Shown piece by piece: positions 1 through 8,192 of a DNA stretch of 21,950 nt. The notes under the pieces are model-generated. The model did not search any database. It saw nothing but the letters and a program-made list of their open reading frames with translations, and had not been told where the DNA came from. The position numbers were made by a program, and so were the translations under genes. The first letter of the stretch is position 1. Every line of letters begins with the position of its first letter. The DNA is from Flavobacterium sp. (GTDB taxonomy: Bacteria > Bacteroidota > Bacteroidia > Flavobacteriales > Flavobacteriaceae): positions 317 through 22,266 of the forward strand of contig NZ_DQDX01000163.1 of the NCBI RefSeq assembly GCF_003525665.1, written 5' to 3'.

Positions 1-885
1 CCAATTATTACATTACTGATTTTATTGATTTTTACATCTTGTAAAGAAGAAAAGTCCATTGAAAATGCTACAATTTCGATTCCAAATTATGAGGAATTGG
101 GAGCATTAGATATAAAATTATCTAAACCAAAAACCGACGAGTGGCTTTATTCCCACAAGGAATTTGGTCAAACCTTTAAGCAATACATTAACAAGAAACC
201 TATCCGTGCAACAGAAGATAAAAAGGTGATTTACATTCAGCCAATCGGAACGTTTACTGTTTGGCAAAAGAAAGTTATTGCTTATAATGTGGACTATATT
301 AAATTATTTTTTGGATTGAAAACGAAAGTATTACCAACAATAAATGAAGAAACTATTCCATCTGATAAAAAAAGATTGGAATTTAACACAGAGCAATTAC
401 ATGCTGGCTATATTATTAATACTATTTTGCCAGAGATTGTTCCTGATGACTCCATAGTAATTATGGCGTTAACTGCTAAAGATTTATATCCAGAACCTTC
501 ATGGAGTTATGTATTTGGGTTAGCTAGTTACACAAAACGAACTGGTGTTTCGTCGATTTATAGATTTTCTGAGGATACGCTTTCTGCATCTAATTATTCG
601 CAGTGCTTAAATAGAATTATAAAAACTTCCACACATGAAATTACCCACATGTTATCGGTAAATCATTGTATTAATGCTGTTTGCTTGATGAATGGCGTAA
701 ATCATATTTATGAATCGGATGCCAAACCTAATGCATTATGTTCTGTTTGTTTGGCAAAATTATCATGGAATTTAAAATTTGACGATGCCAAAAGGTTAAA
801 ATTATTAATAGCCTTTCTAAAAAAGCATAAATTAGATTCAGATGCCGTAATTTTGCAAAATCAATTGAACGTAATTACTAAGTGA
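1..885 (+). CDS. Archaemetzincin-like zinc metalloprotease, lipoprotein (5' end cut off by window)
   Basis: The frame is open from the first base, so the start codon lies before the window; the TTG at 25 is not a credible start because a hydrophobic signal stretch runs across it into a lipobox-like F-T-S-C (Cys codon 40-42). This suggests a lipoprotein anchored outside the inner membrane. Zinc-protease evidence is at 634-669, HEITHMLSVNHC, followed by C-x4-C-x-M and about 16 residues later C-x-x-C. That closely follows the archaemetzincin (M54) pattern: HExxHxxGxxH, a second zinc site from four cysteines, and the Met-turn. The usual Gly after HExxHxx is Ser here. Family members are presumed peptidases with poorly known substrates. 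The stop is one base from the next gene's ATG, so the two are probably co-translated. Family call is fairly sure; substrate unknown. Confidence 0.82.
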   Translation, partial: PIITLLILLIFTSCKEEKSIENATISIPNYEELGALDIKLSKPKTDEWLYSHKEFGQTFKQYINKKPIRATEDKKVIYIQPIGTFTVWQKKVIAYNVDYIKLFFGLKTKVLPTINEETIPSDKKRLEFNTEQLHAGYIINTILPEIVPDDSIVIMALTAKDLYPEPSWSYVFGLASYTKRTGVSSIYRFSEDTLSASNYSQCLNRIIKTSTHEITHMLSVNHCINAVCLMNGVNHIYESDAKPNALCSVCLAKLSWNLKFDDAKRLKLLIAFLKKHKLDSDAVILQNQLNVITK

Positions 886-886
886 T

Positions 887-1273
887 ATGAGTTTGTTTAA
901 AAATATATTTGGAAGTCAAGACGAAGAAAATAAAGCGTCTAAAGTAGATTGGAGAATGTTAACCAATGTTGATGATTTGAATCAAGTTGTAACTGAATCT
1001 GCTGGAAAACCTGTTTTGATTTTCAAGCACAGTACGCGTTGTAGTATCAGCAGAATGGCGTTGAAACAATTTGAAAAAGAATTTGATTTGCAAGATAAAG
1101 TCACACCGTACTTTTTAGATTTACTAAATCACCGTGATGTTTCCAATGAAATTGCTAGCAAATTTGACGTTTATCATCAATCGCCACAACTGATTGTGAT
1201 TCAAGACGGAAAATCTATTTATGATGCTTCGCATGATAGTATTGATGCACAATCGTTACAGAAATTCGTATAA
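887..1273 (+). CDS. ytxJ: Bacillithiol-linked monothiol thioredoxin-fold protein YtxJ
   Basis: The 128-residue cytosolic protein matches the YtxJ family of bacilliredoxin-like proteins, thought to act on bacillithiol-mixed disulfides. The key stretch is KHSTRCSIS with a single active-site Cys52 in the place where thioredoxins have CxxC, and a Ser-Pro at 99-100 that fits the cis-proline loop. The order of strand, active site, helix, cis-Pro strand and C-terminal helix fits a short thioredoxin fold. It starts one base after the metalloprotease stop with no separate promoter visible, so it is likely the last gene of that transcript; a hairpin terminator follows. No other bacillithiol genes are in the window. 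The function is known by family only. Confidence 0.88.
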   Translation: MSLFKNIFGSQDEENKASKVDWRMLTNVDDLNQVVTESAGKPVLIFKHSTRCSISRMALKQFEKEFDLQDKVTPYFLDLLNHRDVSNEIASKFDVYHQSPQLIVIQDGKSIYDASHDSIDAQSLQKFV

Positions 1274-1293
1274 TTTATTCCATAGAAACAAAA

Positions 1294-1347
1294 AAACAGG
1301 TTTGCTAACAAAAACTTCAATTGCAGTTTCAATCAACAAACCTGTTT
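1294..1347. terminator. Bidirectional terminator between ytxJ and the lipoprotein gene
   Basis: Perfect 11-bp inverted repeat: AAACAGGTTTG at 1294-1304 pairs with CAAACCTGTTT at 1337-1347, with a 32-base loop that can form small inner pairings. A-rich sequence precedes the left arm and T-rich sequence follows the right arm, so it can serve both converging genes. The long loop makes it less certain than the other terminators here. Confidence 0.6.
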
Positions 1348-1365
1348 ATTTATTTAGTTTTTAAA

Positions 1366-2553
1366 CTATATTTTTCTAAACTTATTTCTAGAAATAATAG
1401 TTTTCAATTTTCCTTTTAAGTCTTCACCAGTATCATAAACCATTTGTTCGTTACTTGGAAAAGGAACTGCACGTCTATCAAAATTAGGATAGTAATCTTG
1501 CTCACATGCACGTTTATCTCCTTTATATCTTGAATAAATATGGTTAAAAGTAAATTCACTCGCTAAAGGAAAAGTGTCAATCAACTGATTGCTTTTAAAG
1601 TCAATATAATCAACTTTCGCAGTAACTTGGCAGGCTTTAAACTGAGCAAATTCATAAATACTAATACTAACCGTTTTAAAATTATCTACTTTTATCGGAT
1701 TTCCTAAACTGTCTTTTACTACATTTCCGTTGGCATCAATAAGGTTTTTTACACCATCTTTAATTTGTTTTTCTTTCTGAAATTCTTTCTCTTTTACCTG
1801 TTCTGGAGAGATATTTATTTGACGAAAGTTCACAATCATTCCGTAGTCATAATCAATTCCTTTCACTTTATTGCTGTGATAAACCGTCCATTTATCGTTC
1901 AATCCATAAGTACTAAAATCCAACAAATCGTCTTGTAAACGCACTGGAATTACCATATTGGTTTCATTCTTGGTATAAACATTTACAAAATCAGTACCTT
2001 TAAATTTTGCGGTTTCAATAAGTTGTGATACATCTTTAAAATTAGGACTCAACTGATTCAAATACACCAAATCATCATACGCACGACGAAAACTCATCTT
2101 ATCTTTAGTTGCTAAAAGTGCTTTAGAATTATCGTATAAATATTTTGCCAACGCATTTTTACTACTCACAATTTGATCCGAATAATCACTAAACGGAAAC
2201 TTTGCATCACGACCTTCTTTCAATAACTTCAACGGCAACAACGGACGAATCATTTCTTGACGCTTATTTAAATTGATGTAAGTATCATAAATTTGCTCCA
2301 AATTTCTTGGATTGGCATCTTTAAACCAAGTTGCAATATTTCTTAAATCGCGTTCACTTGCCTTCGCAAAAGCTTCCTCAAGCATGTACACATAATCTTG
2401 TTTTCCCTTAGCATTTTTGTTGCCTTGCAAGCCGTTTACCGCATTAATTATCGCGCCATCATAGTCGCCACTAGTCAGCATATTGCGCGTTTCACGTTTC
2501 GCACAACTAGAAAGTACAAGTAAAAAAGCCAATAATAAAGTAATTTTCTTCAT
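1366..2553 (-). CDS. Unknown lipoprotein, 395 residues
   Basis: I do not recognise the family. I take the ATG at 2553 as start: it gives a classic lipoprotein signal (MKKITLLLAFLLVLSSC, Cys17 lipidated). A longer frame to 2598 adds 15 residues, but these cover the run-up to a palindromic repeat cluster and would bury the signal peptide. After the signal, residues of roughly 25-180 look helical and repeat-like, faintly TPR-like ('SGDYDGAIINAVNGL'). The C-terminal half is richer in beta-type sequence, with conserved-looking Cys and aromatic residues (YKGDKRACEQDYYPNFDRR). It lies downstream of fumarylacetoacetase on the same strand, but a 139-base gap with hairpins separates them, so co-transcription is doubtful. 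Likely anchored in an envelope membrane. Confidence 0.75.
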   Translation of the reverse strand: MKKITLLLAFLLVLSSCAKRETRNMLTSGDYDGAIINAVNGLQGNKNAKGKQDYVYMLEEAFAKASERDLRNIATWFKDANPRNLEQIYDTYINLNKRQEMIRPLLPLKLLKEGRDAKFPFSDYSDQIVSSKNALAKYLYDNSKALLATKDKMSFRRAYDDLVYLNQLSPNFKDVSQLIETAKFKGTDFVNVYTKNETNMVIPVRLQDDLLDFSTYGLNDKWTVYHSNKVKGIDYDYGMIVNFRQINISPEQVKEKEFQKEKQIKDGVKNLIDANGNVVKDSLGNPIKVDNFKTVSISIYEFAQFKACQVTAKVDYIDFKSNQLIDTFPLASEFTFNHIYSRYKGDKRACEQDYYPNFDRRAVPFPSNEQMVYDTGEDLKGKLKTIISRNKFRKI

Positions 2554-2599
2554 AAAGTTTTCAGTTTTTTTAGAAGCTACTCCAGCTATTCGTTTCAAG

Positions 2600-2652
2600 T
2601 CCCGATGAAAAATCGGGAGCTATTCACTTCTATCTGTCCCGAAGCTTCGGGA
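2600..2652. repeat. Cluster of two CCCGA-type palindromes (REP-like intergenic repeat)
   Basis: Two hairpins sit close together. TCCCGAT (2600-2606) pairs with ATCGGGA (2612-2618) around a GAAAA loop. TCCCGAAGCTTCGGGA (2637-2652) is a perfect 16-base palindrome. The octamer AGCTATTC occurs before and after the first hairpin (2585-2592, 2618-2625). I recall similar CCCGAAGCTTCGGG units dispersed between genes in Flavobacterium genomes, but I cannot count copies here. They may stabilise or end the fumarylacetoacetase transcript. Confidence 0.7.
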
Positions 2653-2692
2653 TTAACCCATCAGTAAAGATTAATTTTAAATTTAAACGAAA

Positions 2693-3976
2693 TTATTTTC
2701 TAACAAACGTCGGTAATAACTTGCTGGAAACTTCACCAAAACCAATTCTCACCGAACTATTCTGGCAAAAGCCTTTCATCGTTACTGTATCATTATCGTT
2801 AATAAATTTACGTTCGCTTCCGTCATTCATTTTTATCGGATTTTTTCCACCCCAAGTCAATTCCAACATCGATCCAAAACTGTCTTTTGTTGGTCCAGAT
2901 ATAGTTCCAGAACCCATCATATCGCCAGAATTTACACGACATCCATTAGAAGTATGATGTGTCAATTGCTGACTCATAGACCAATACATATATTTAAAAT
3001 TTGATTTAGATACCAAAGTCGCTTCAGCATTTTCTGGTTCGATATAAACCTCTAAATTAATATCATAAGCATGCTTTCCTTTTTGTTGCAAATAGGGAAG
3101 TGGCGTTGGCTCTTGTTTTGGTCCTTTAACTCTAAAAGGTTCAAGCGCATCCATGGTCACAATCCAAGGCGAAATAGACGATGCAAAATTCTTAGCCAAG
3201 AATGGTCCAAGTGGCACATATTCCCATTTTTGCATGTCACGCGCGCTCCAATCGTTCAATAAAACCATACCAAAAATATAATCTTCGGCTTCATTCACCG
3301 GAATATTTTCGCCCATAACGTTGGCATCTGTTGTGATAAAAGCAGTTTCCAATTCGAAATCTACCAATCTAGATGGTCCAAAAACTGGAGTTGTTTCGCC
3401 GTTTGGTAATGTTTGACCCATTGGTCTGTGAACCGGAATTCCAGATGGAACTATCGTAGAACTTCTTCCGTGATAACCTACAGGAATGTGAAGCCAGTTT
3501 GGCAACAATGCATTTTCTGGATCACGAAACATTTTCCCAACATTGGTTGCATGTTCTTTACTAGAATAAAAATCGGTGTAATCACCTATTTGAACAGGTA
3601 AGAGCATCTCAATATCGCTTATATTGAAGATTATCACATCGCGATGGCTTTTGTTATCTCTAAGTTTTGGATTGTTTTCGTCAAATAAGTCAGAAAGTCT
3701 ATTTCTTACTAATCGCCATGTCTTCTTACCATCAGAAATAAAATCATTAAGAGTATCTTGCATAAACATATCGTCTGTTAGTTCGATACCTTCAAAGTAA
3801 CCCAGCTGTTGCAAAGCTCCCATATCAATGGCGCTATCGCCAATTCGTGTTCCAATGGTGATCACGTCATCTTTGGTTATGAAAACCCCAAAAGGAATAT
3901 TTTGAATTGGAAAATCAGAATCTTTAGAAACTTCTATCCATGATTTTTTAGCAGGATTATTAGCAAAATGCGGCAT
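2693..3976 (-). CDS. fahA: Fumarylacetoacetase
   Basis: It hydrolyses fumarylacetoacetate to fumarate and acetoacetate, the last step of tyrosine and phenylalanine breakdown, in the cytosol. At 427 residues it has the normal length, with the N-terminal SH3-like part followed by the catalytic FAH fold. Expected metal ligands are present: Asp135 in GDYTDFYSS, Glu208 and Glu210 in FELE, Asp242 in NDWSARD. The proposed catalytic His142 lies in EHATNVG, and these sit at a constant offset of nine from the mouse enzyme's numbering as I remember it. The start at 3976 gives MPHFANNPAKKSW, typical of the family. It has its own promoter in the divergent space shared with glyA. Other tyrosine-degradation genes are not in the window. 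Confidence 0.97.
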   Translation of the reverse strand: MPHFANNPAKKSWIEVSKDSDFPIQNIPFGVFITKDDVITIGTRIGDSAIDMGALQQLGYFEGIELTDDMFMQDTLNDFISDGKKTWRLVRNRLSDLFDENNPKLRDNKSHRDVIIFNISDIEMLLPVQIGDYTDFYSSKEHATNVGKMFRDPENALLPNWLHIPVGYHGRSSTIVPSGIPVHRPMGQTLPNGETTPVFGPSRLVDFELETAFITTDANVMGENIPVNEAEDYIFGMVLLNDWSARDMQKWEYVPLGPFLAKNFASSISPWIVTMDALEPFRVKGPKQEPTPLPYLQQKGKHAYDINLEVYIEPENAEATLVSKSNFKYMYWSMSQQLTHHTSNGCRVNSGDMMGSGTISGPTKDSFGSMLELTWGGKNPIKMNDGSERKFINDNDTVTMKGFCQNSSVRIGFGEVSSKLLPTFVRK

Positions 3977-4013
3977 AGTATATTTGTTGATTTGTTGTTG
4001 AAAAATTTGTAAT

Positions 4014-4044
4014 CAAATATATCATTTAAGATTTATTTGACAAA
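4014..4044 (-). promoter_or_regulatory. fahA promoter, Bacteroidota type
   Basis: Read on the minus strand: -33 element TTTG (CAAA at 4041-4044), a 19-base spacer, and a -7 element TATATTTG (4014-4021). This matches the Bacteroidota TTTG/TAnnTTTG consensus with ideal spacing. The implied transcript start is near 4007, about 30 bases before the fahA ATG. Confidence 0.7.
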
Positions 4045-4053
4045 CATATTTCG

Positions 4054-4061
4054 TAATTTTG
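4054..4061 (+). promoter_or_regulatory. Candidate -7 element for glyA
   Basis: TAATTTTG fits TAnnTTTG and lies 28 bases before the glyA ATG. The nearest TTTG (4036-4039) is only 14 bases upstream, shorter than usual, so the -33 partner is unclear. The fahA promoter lies just upstream on the other strand. Confidence 0.5.
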
Positions 4062-4089
4062 AGGAGTTTTTAACAAAAATCCAAAAAAA

Positions 4090-5364
4090 ATGCAACGCGA
4101 CGAACAAATTTTTGACTTGATTCTTGACGAACAAGATAGACAAATACATGGAATAGAGCTAATTGCCTCTGAAAATTTTGTTAGCGACCAGGTAATGGAA
4201 GCAGCAGGATCATGTTTAACAAATAAATATGCCGAAGGTTATCCAGGTAAACGTTATTATGGCGGATGTGAAGTGGTAGATATTGTAGAACAAATTGCAA
4301 TTGATAGAGCCAAACAATTATTTGGAGCTGAATATGTTAACGTGCAACCGCATTCGGGTTCACAAGCAAATACCGCAGTTTTTTCGGCAATTTTAAAACC
4401 TGGTGATAAAATTTTAGGTTTCGATTTATCTCATGGTGGACATTTAACGCACGGTTCTCCAGTAAATTTTTCTGGAAAATTATACTCTCCAAGTTTTTAT
4501 GGTGTTGAACCAGAAACAGGTCAGTTTGATTACGATAAAATTCAAGCTATTGCTACCAAAGAACAACCAAAATTAATTATCGCCGGAGCTTCTGCTTACT
4601 GTCGTGATATGGATTTTGCTCGTTTTAGAGAAATTGCTGATTCTGTTGGAGCTTTACTTTTAGCCGATATTTCGCATCCAGCTGGATTAATTGCTAAAGG
4701 ATTAATGAATGATCCAATGCCGCATTGTCATATTGTAACTACTACAACTCACAAAACATTACGCGGACCAAGAGGCGGAATGATTATGATGGGTAAAGAT
4801 TTTGAAAATCCGTTTGGGTTAACTACTCCAAAAGGTGAAATCAGAATGATGTCTTCTTTATTAGATTTAGCAGTTTTCCCAGGAAATCAAGGCGGACCAT
4901 TAATGCACATTATCGCTGCAAAAGCAGTGGCGTTTGGAGAATGTCTAACTGACGAATTCTTTAGATATGCAATGCAAGTACAAAAAAATGCAAAAGCAAT
5001 GGCAGAAGCATTCAATAAAAGAGGTTACAATTTAATTTCTGGTGGAACAGACAATCACATGATGTTGATTGACTTGCGTAACAAAAATATTACTGGTAAA
5101 GAGGCAGAAAACGCCTTAGTTAAAGCCGAAATTACTGTAAACAAAAACATGGTTCCATTTGATGATAAATCACCTTTTGTAACTTCTGGAATTCGTGTTG
5201 GAACGCCAGCAATTACTACACGTGGATTGTTAGAAGAAGATATGGAAACGATTGTAGAATTCATCGACAGAGTTTTAATGAATCATACAGACGAATCGGT
5301 TATTGAGCAAGTTGCTGATGAAGTAAACGAAATGATGAGCGAAAGAGCAATGTTTGTTTTCTAG
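4090..5364 (+). CDS. glyA: Serine hydroxymethyltransferase
   Basis: PLP-dependent cytosolic enzyme that interconverts serine plus tetrahydrofolate with glycine plus 5,10-methylene-tetrahydrofolate, the main source of one-carbon units. The 424-residue length is normal. The PLP lysine is Lys222 in the hallmark TTTTHKTLRGPRGG. Other family signatures are IELIASENFVS near the N-terminus, YAEGYPGKRYYGGCE, and the substrate-binding region SGIRVGTPAITTRG. The start at 4090 follows an A-rich stretch without a Shine-Dalgarno motif, as is common in Bacteroidota. It is transcribed alone and ends at a strong terminator. Confidence 0.98.
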   Translation: MQRDEQIFDLILDEQDRQIHGIELIASENFVSDQVMEAAGSCLTNKYAEGYPGKRYYGGCEVVDIVEQIAIDRAKQLFGAEYVNVQPHSGSQANTAVFSAILKPGDKILGFDLSHGGHLTHGSPVNFSGKLYSPSFYGVEPETGQFDYDKIQAIATKEQPKLIIAGASAYCRDMDFARFREIADSVGALLLADISHPAGLIAKGLMNDPMPHCHIVTTTTHKTLRGPRGGMIMMGKDFENPFGLTTPKGEIRMMSSLLDLAVFPGNQGGPLMHIIAAKAVAFGECLTDEFFRYAMQVQKNAKAMAEAFNKRGYNLISGGTDNHMMLIDLRNKNITGKEAENALVKAEITVNKNMVPFDDKSPFVTSGIRVGTPAITTRGLLEEDMETIVEFIDRVLMNHTDESVIEQVADEVNEMMSERAMFVF

Positions 5365-5384
5365 TTAGATACAAATTCATATAA

Positions 5385-5420
5385 AAAAACCTCCAAAATT
5401 TAATCGTTTTGGAGGTTTTT
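5385..5420. terminator. Strong bidirectional terminator after glyA and the T9SS protein gene
   Basis: A 14-bp perfect stem: AAAAACCTCCAAAA at 5385-5398 pairs with TTTTGGAGGTTTTT at 5407-5420, loop of 8 bases. A-tract on one side and T-tract on the other let it work for both converging genes. Confidence 0.9.
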
Positions 5421-5439
5421 GTTTTATTATGAATACTTT

Positions 5440-7431
5440 TTACTCTTTCAAAAACTTGCTACTTAAAACGCCATTTTCAGTTGTCATTTTTAAAATGTAG
5501 CTTCCTGATTTTAAATTAGAAACATCAATAGCATTTGATGGATTTATAAAAGTTTGAACTAATTGACAAAGCATGTTGTAAACTGATATACTTTTTATCG
5601 CAACTTGTTGCTTAGTTGTAATATTTAAAAAGTCTTTCGCTGGAACTGGAGATAGTGTAAAATAATTACCAAAATCAAAATCAACATTATTTAAAGCTTG
5701 GTACGTTGATGTTGCAGTGTTTGTTGCAATTGGTGCGTTATAATCAAAATAAATGTTGGCATTATTTGTAATTTGGTTTCCAACTACTAAAGTGTTTTTC
5801 GACTTTATTTTGAAAACAATATAACCATCATTATTAGCGTCATTAAATGGAAGATTTATTCCTTCAAAAATAAATTCTACTTTATTGCCATTAGAAATTT
5901 TAGTGATGCATGAATGTGAACTATCAACAAATTGTAAAGTAGAAATCTCAAATTTTGTAGTATCAATTACATCTTTTACAACAACATTTTGTGCATTGGC
6001 AGTACCAGAGTTTTCAAAACGAATCCTGTAATGTACATAATCTCCAATCTTTGTTGGACTAATTGTAGTTCCTTCTAAACATGCTTTATCATTTGGATCG
6101 AATGAGTTTACAACAATTTGATTGACTTCAACACTATTGTCTGTTGGAGTTTCATCGGTTAGACCAACAATTGTAGAAGAAAAACTTAACACATCGCCGC
6201 TATTTACTGCTGGTGTTTCTACAGAAGAATTTACATTTAATAAAATGCTAATTTCTCTAGTTTCAAAAGGTAATAAATTAGTAAAACTCCATGATAGCGT
6301 ATTTAAAACTGATGTTGTTGGTGATGGATTTGTAGCAACCACATCTTGAACTGCATCTTGCAAAGTAAAATTTACAGTACCTGATTGTGTTTGTGTACCT
6401 TTATTTTTATATTTTATTTTGTACAGAGAATCAAAACCTGGTCTTGCATTATTTAGTGGAATTAACTCAATTGATAAATCGTTGTGAACACCATTGGGAC
6501 TGATACAAAAATTCTGAGTAAAAGGGCTTGCTGTGGTAGGAAAGGTTACATTTGTTGTACTTGGAGAAATTGTAAAATAGCTTGGGTTTTCTAAAACGGG
6601 ATTCAAAGTATGTGTTCCTGCTGAAACAAGAAGTGTATAATTACCGCTACTATTTGCAATAACAGTTCCTGAGTTTGTTCCATCTGTTAAATTGATTTTT
6701 AAATTGGCATAATTAGTATCGCTTACATCACAGCCATTATTGGCTTGGTCGTATTTGGTATTACCTTGAATAGTGTAGTAAGTTCCTCCAGGTGCGAAAG
6801 AACAATAAGAGTTTACAACACAATTTGAGAGTGATGCAGCAGAGTTATAATCCTGAATGTAACCATACAAAGAAAATGGGTTTGAGATATCAACATAACT
6901 ATTAATACAAATATATTCTAAATTTGGATTATAGCCATAGGATAATGCATTAAAAGCATAATTAAAAGTGCTTCCAATACCTTTCAAATTTAGTGATGTT
7001 AATAAATTATTTTCACAGTTTATACCAAATGCTAAATCGTTTATTGAAGATGTATCTATTGTGGTTAGAAAATTGTTTTTACAATTTATAAAAAGTAAAT
7101 TAACATTTGATGAAACATCAAGAGTTGCTAATTGATTATTGTTACAATAAAGTTCAACTAGATTAGTAAAATAACTTAGTCCTTGCAAGGAGGAAATATT
7201 TGAATTACTCACATTTAATGAATAAACCAGTAAAGCTTCGCTTTGCTCTATTTCACCATTATTATTTATATCAATTTTAATGGAAGCAGCAAGATCATTT
7301 GACAAAGCTATAGTATTATTAATATCAGCTTGCAACAACTTGGCTTTAAAATTTGCGTTGGGAATAGGTATTATCTGTGCATTTATATTTCCCACTATGA
7401 AAAATATAAATATGGTTAGAATATTTTTCAT
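5440..7431 (-). CDS. T9SS-exported leucine-rich-repeat / adhesin-like protein
   Basis: A 663-residue secreted protein. Residues 1-18 form a Sec signal peptide (MKNILTIFIFFIVGNINA). A perfect EF-hand-type calcium loop, DINNNGEIEQSE, lies at 54-65. About 70-175 is an irregular leucine-rich repeat with LxxLxCxxNxL units. About 215-305 looks like an SdrD-B-like or carboxypeptidase-regulatory-like beta domain (GNTKYDQANNGCD). About 320-580 is a pair of beta-sandwich repeats of the DUF11/DUF7619 kind, including FDPNDKACLEG and YVHYRIRFENSGTANAQNV. About 588-663 is the T9SS type A sorting domain (LSPVPAKDFLNI, SGSYILKM, terminal KFLKE), cleaved and used for surface attachment or release. Likely an adhesin or surface-binding protein; ligand unknown. 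A TAAATTTG at 7508-7515 could be its -7 element. Confidence 0.9.
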   Translation of the reverse strand: MKNILTIFIFFIVGNINAQIIPIPNANFKAKLLQADINNTIALSNDLAASIKIDINNNGEIEQSEALLVYSLNVSNSNISSLQGLSYFTNLVELYCNNNQLATLDVSSNVNLLFINCKNNFLTTIDTSSINDLAFGINCENNLLTSLNLKGIGSTFNYAFNALSYGYNPNLEYICINSYVDISNPFSLYGYIQDYNSAASLSNCVVNSYCSFAPGGTYYTIQGNTKYDQANNGCDVSDTNYANLKINLTDGTNSGTVIANSSGNYTLLVSAGTHTLNPVLENPSYFTISPSTTNVTFPTTASPFTQNFCISPNGVHNDLSIELIPLNNARPGFDSLYKIKYKNKGTQTQSGTVNFTLQDAVQDVVATNPSPTTSVLNTLSWSFTNLLPFETREISILLNVNSSVETPAVNSGDVLSFSSTIVGLTDETPTDNSVEVNQIVVNSFDPNDKACLEGTTISPTKIGDYVHYRIRFENSGTANAQNVVVKDVIDTTKFEISTLQFVDSSHSCITKISNGNKVEFIFEGINLPFNDANNDGYIVFKIKSKNTLVVGNQITNNANIYFDYNAPIATNTATSTYQALNNVDFDFGNYFTLSPVPAKDFLNITTKQQVAIKSISVYNMLCQLVQTFINPSNAIDVSNLKSGSYILKMTTENGVLSSKFLKE

Positions 7432-7534
7432 CAGTTTAGTTGTTTGCCATAATAGTTTTATTTGTTGTTGTTTAAAATAAAGTTAAATAAAAAAATCTTA
7501 CAAGATTCAAATTTAGGATTTTATTTACAAAAAA

Positions 7535-7567
7535 AAAACCTAACAAGTTCGTTACAACTTAGGTTTT
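7535..7567 (-). terminator. Terminator of the small lipoprotein gene
   Basis: AAAACCTAA (7535-7543) pairs with TTAGGTTTT (7559-7567) around a 15-base loop that can pair further (AAGTT with AACTT). On the minus strand the stem is followed by a long T-tract (A-run 7529-7538). It begins four bases after the stop codon of the gene at 7571. Confidence 0.8.
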
Positions 7568-7570
7568 AAA

Positions 7571-8047
7571 TCACATCGGTTTTTTAGCCAATTCTTTCGT
7601 ACTCATAGCCGCAACTTTTCCGTCTTTATTTATTTTGACATTTAGTTCGCGTTCAAAGTATTTTTTCTCGTATTGAATTTTGTATTTAAAAAGATAATCA
7701 TCGGTTTCTACATCATGAATCACTTCGGATAATTGCAAGTCGATGAACTTTCCGTTTCTCATGATAATCTTCTGACAAGTTTTTGAGATTTTTTCTATAG
7801 TGGCGTTTTTAATGACACTTTCTGTTGCCTCATCTTTCGAGAATGATTTGAATTTGGAGGTGTTGCACGTTTCCAAAAGACGTTTTCCTAAATCGTAAGC
7901 TCTATTTTTCTTTGCCGAATTTACTTCTTTGAAATCCATTTTTACATAACGAGAATAGGCTTCTTTGGTCTCTGAACCAGAATTTGGGCTTTTGCTTTTG
8001 CACGATGCCATCACAATTAGTAGTAGGAGTAAAATGTATTTTTGCAT
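7571..8047 (-). CDS. Small unknown lipoprotein, 158 residues
   Basis: I do not recognise a family. The N-terminus MQKYILLLLLIVMASC is a lipoprotein signal with lipidated Cys16, followed by a Ser/Lys-rich linker. The remaining ~125 residues are rich in Lys and Glu, with a helical part (NRAYDLGKRLLETC) and a likely beta-sheet end (YLFKYKIQYEKKYFERELNVKINKDGK) that resembles a small NTF2-like or cystatin-like fold only in general pattern. Cys38 or nearby and a later Cys could pair in the periplasm. It is transcribed on its own: divergent from yaaA upstream and closed by a terminator downstream. Confidence 0.75.
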   Translation of the reverse strand: MQKYILLLLLIVMASCKSKSPNSGSETKEAYSRYVKMDFKEVNSAKKNRAYDLGKRLLETCNTSKFKSFSKDEATESVIKNATIEKISKTCQKIIMRNGKFIDLQLSEVIHDVETDDYLFKYKIQYEKKYFERELNVKINKDGKVAAMSTKELAKKPM

Positions 8048-8166
8048 ATCAAAAACATTAAATTAATAAAATTAAAAATCACTATGTTACTATTCTATAA
8101 TCAAGTAAATTTATTGCAAGATAGATTTTAAGATATAGTTTTTATTACATTATATAAAGTAATTTG

Positions 8167-8174
8167 TAAATTTG
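8167..8174 (+). promoter_or_regulatory. Candidate -7 element for yaaA
   Basis: TAAATTTG matches TAnnTTTG and lies 18 bases before the ATG, implying a short leader of about 12 bases. The -33 region (TTTA at 8141-8144) is a poor match. Confidence 0.45.
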
Positions 8175-8192
8175 AACATTAAAATTATATAA

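Noticed and set aside
2554..2598. Extra 15 N-terminal residues of the lipoprotein gene
   Set aside because: They precede a textbook lipoprotein signal peptide and reach toward a palindromic repeat; ATG 2553 is the better start.
2721..3601. Plus-strand ORFs inside fumarylacetoacetase
   Set aside because: They are antisense to a well-recognised gene and their products resemble nothing.
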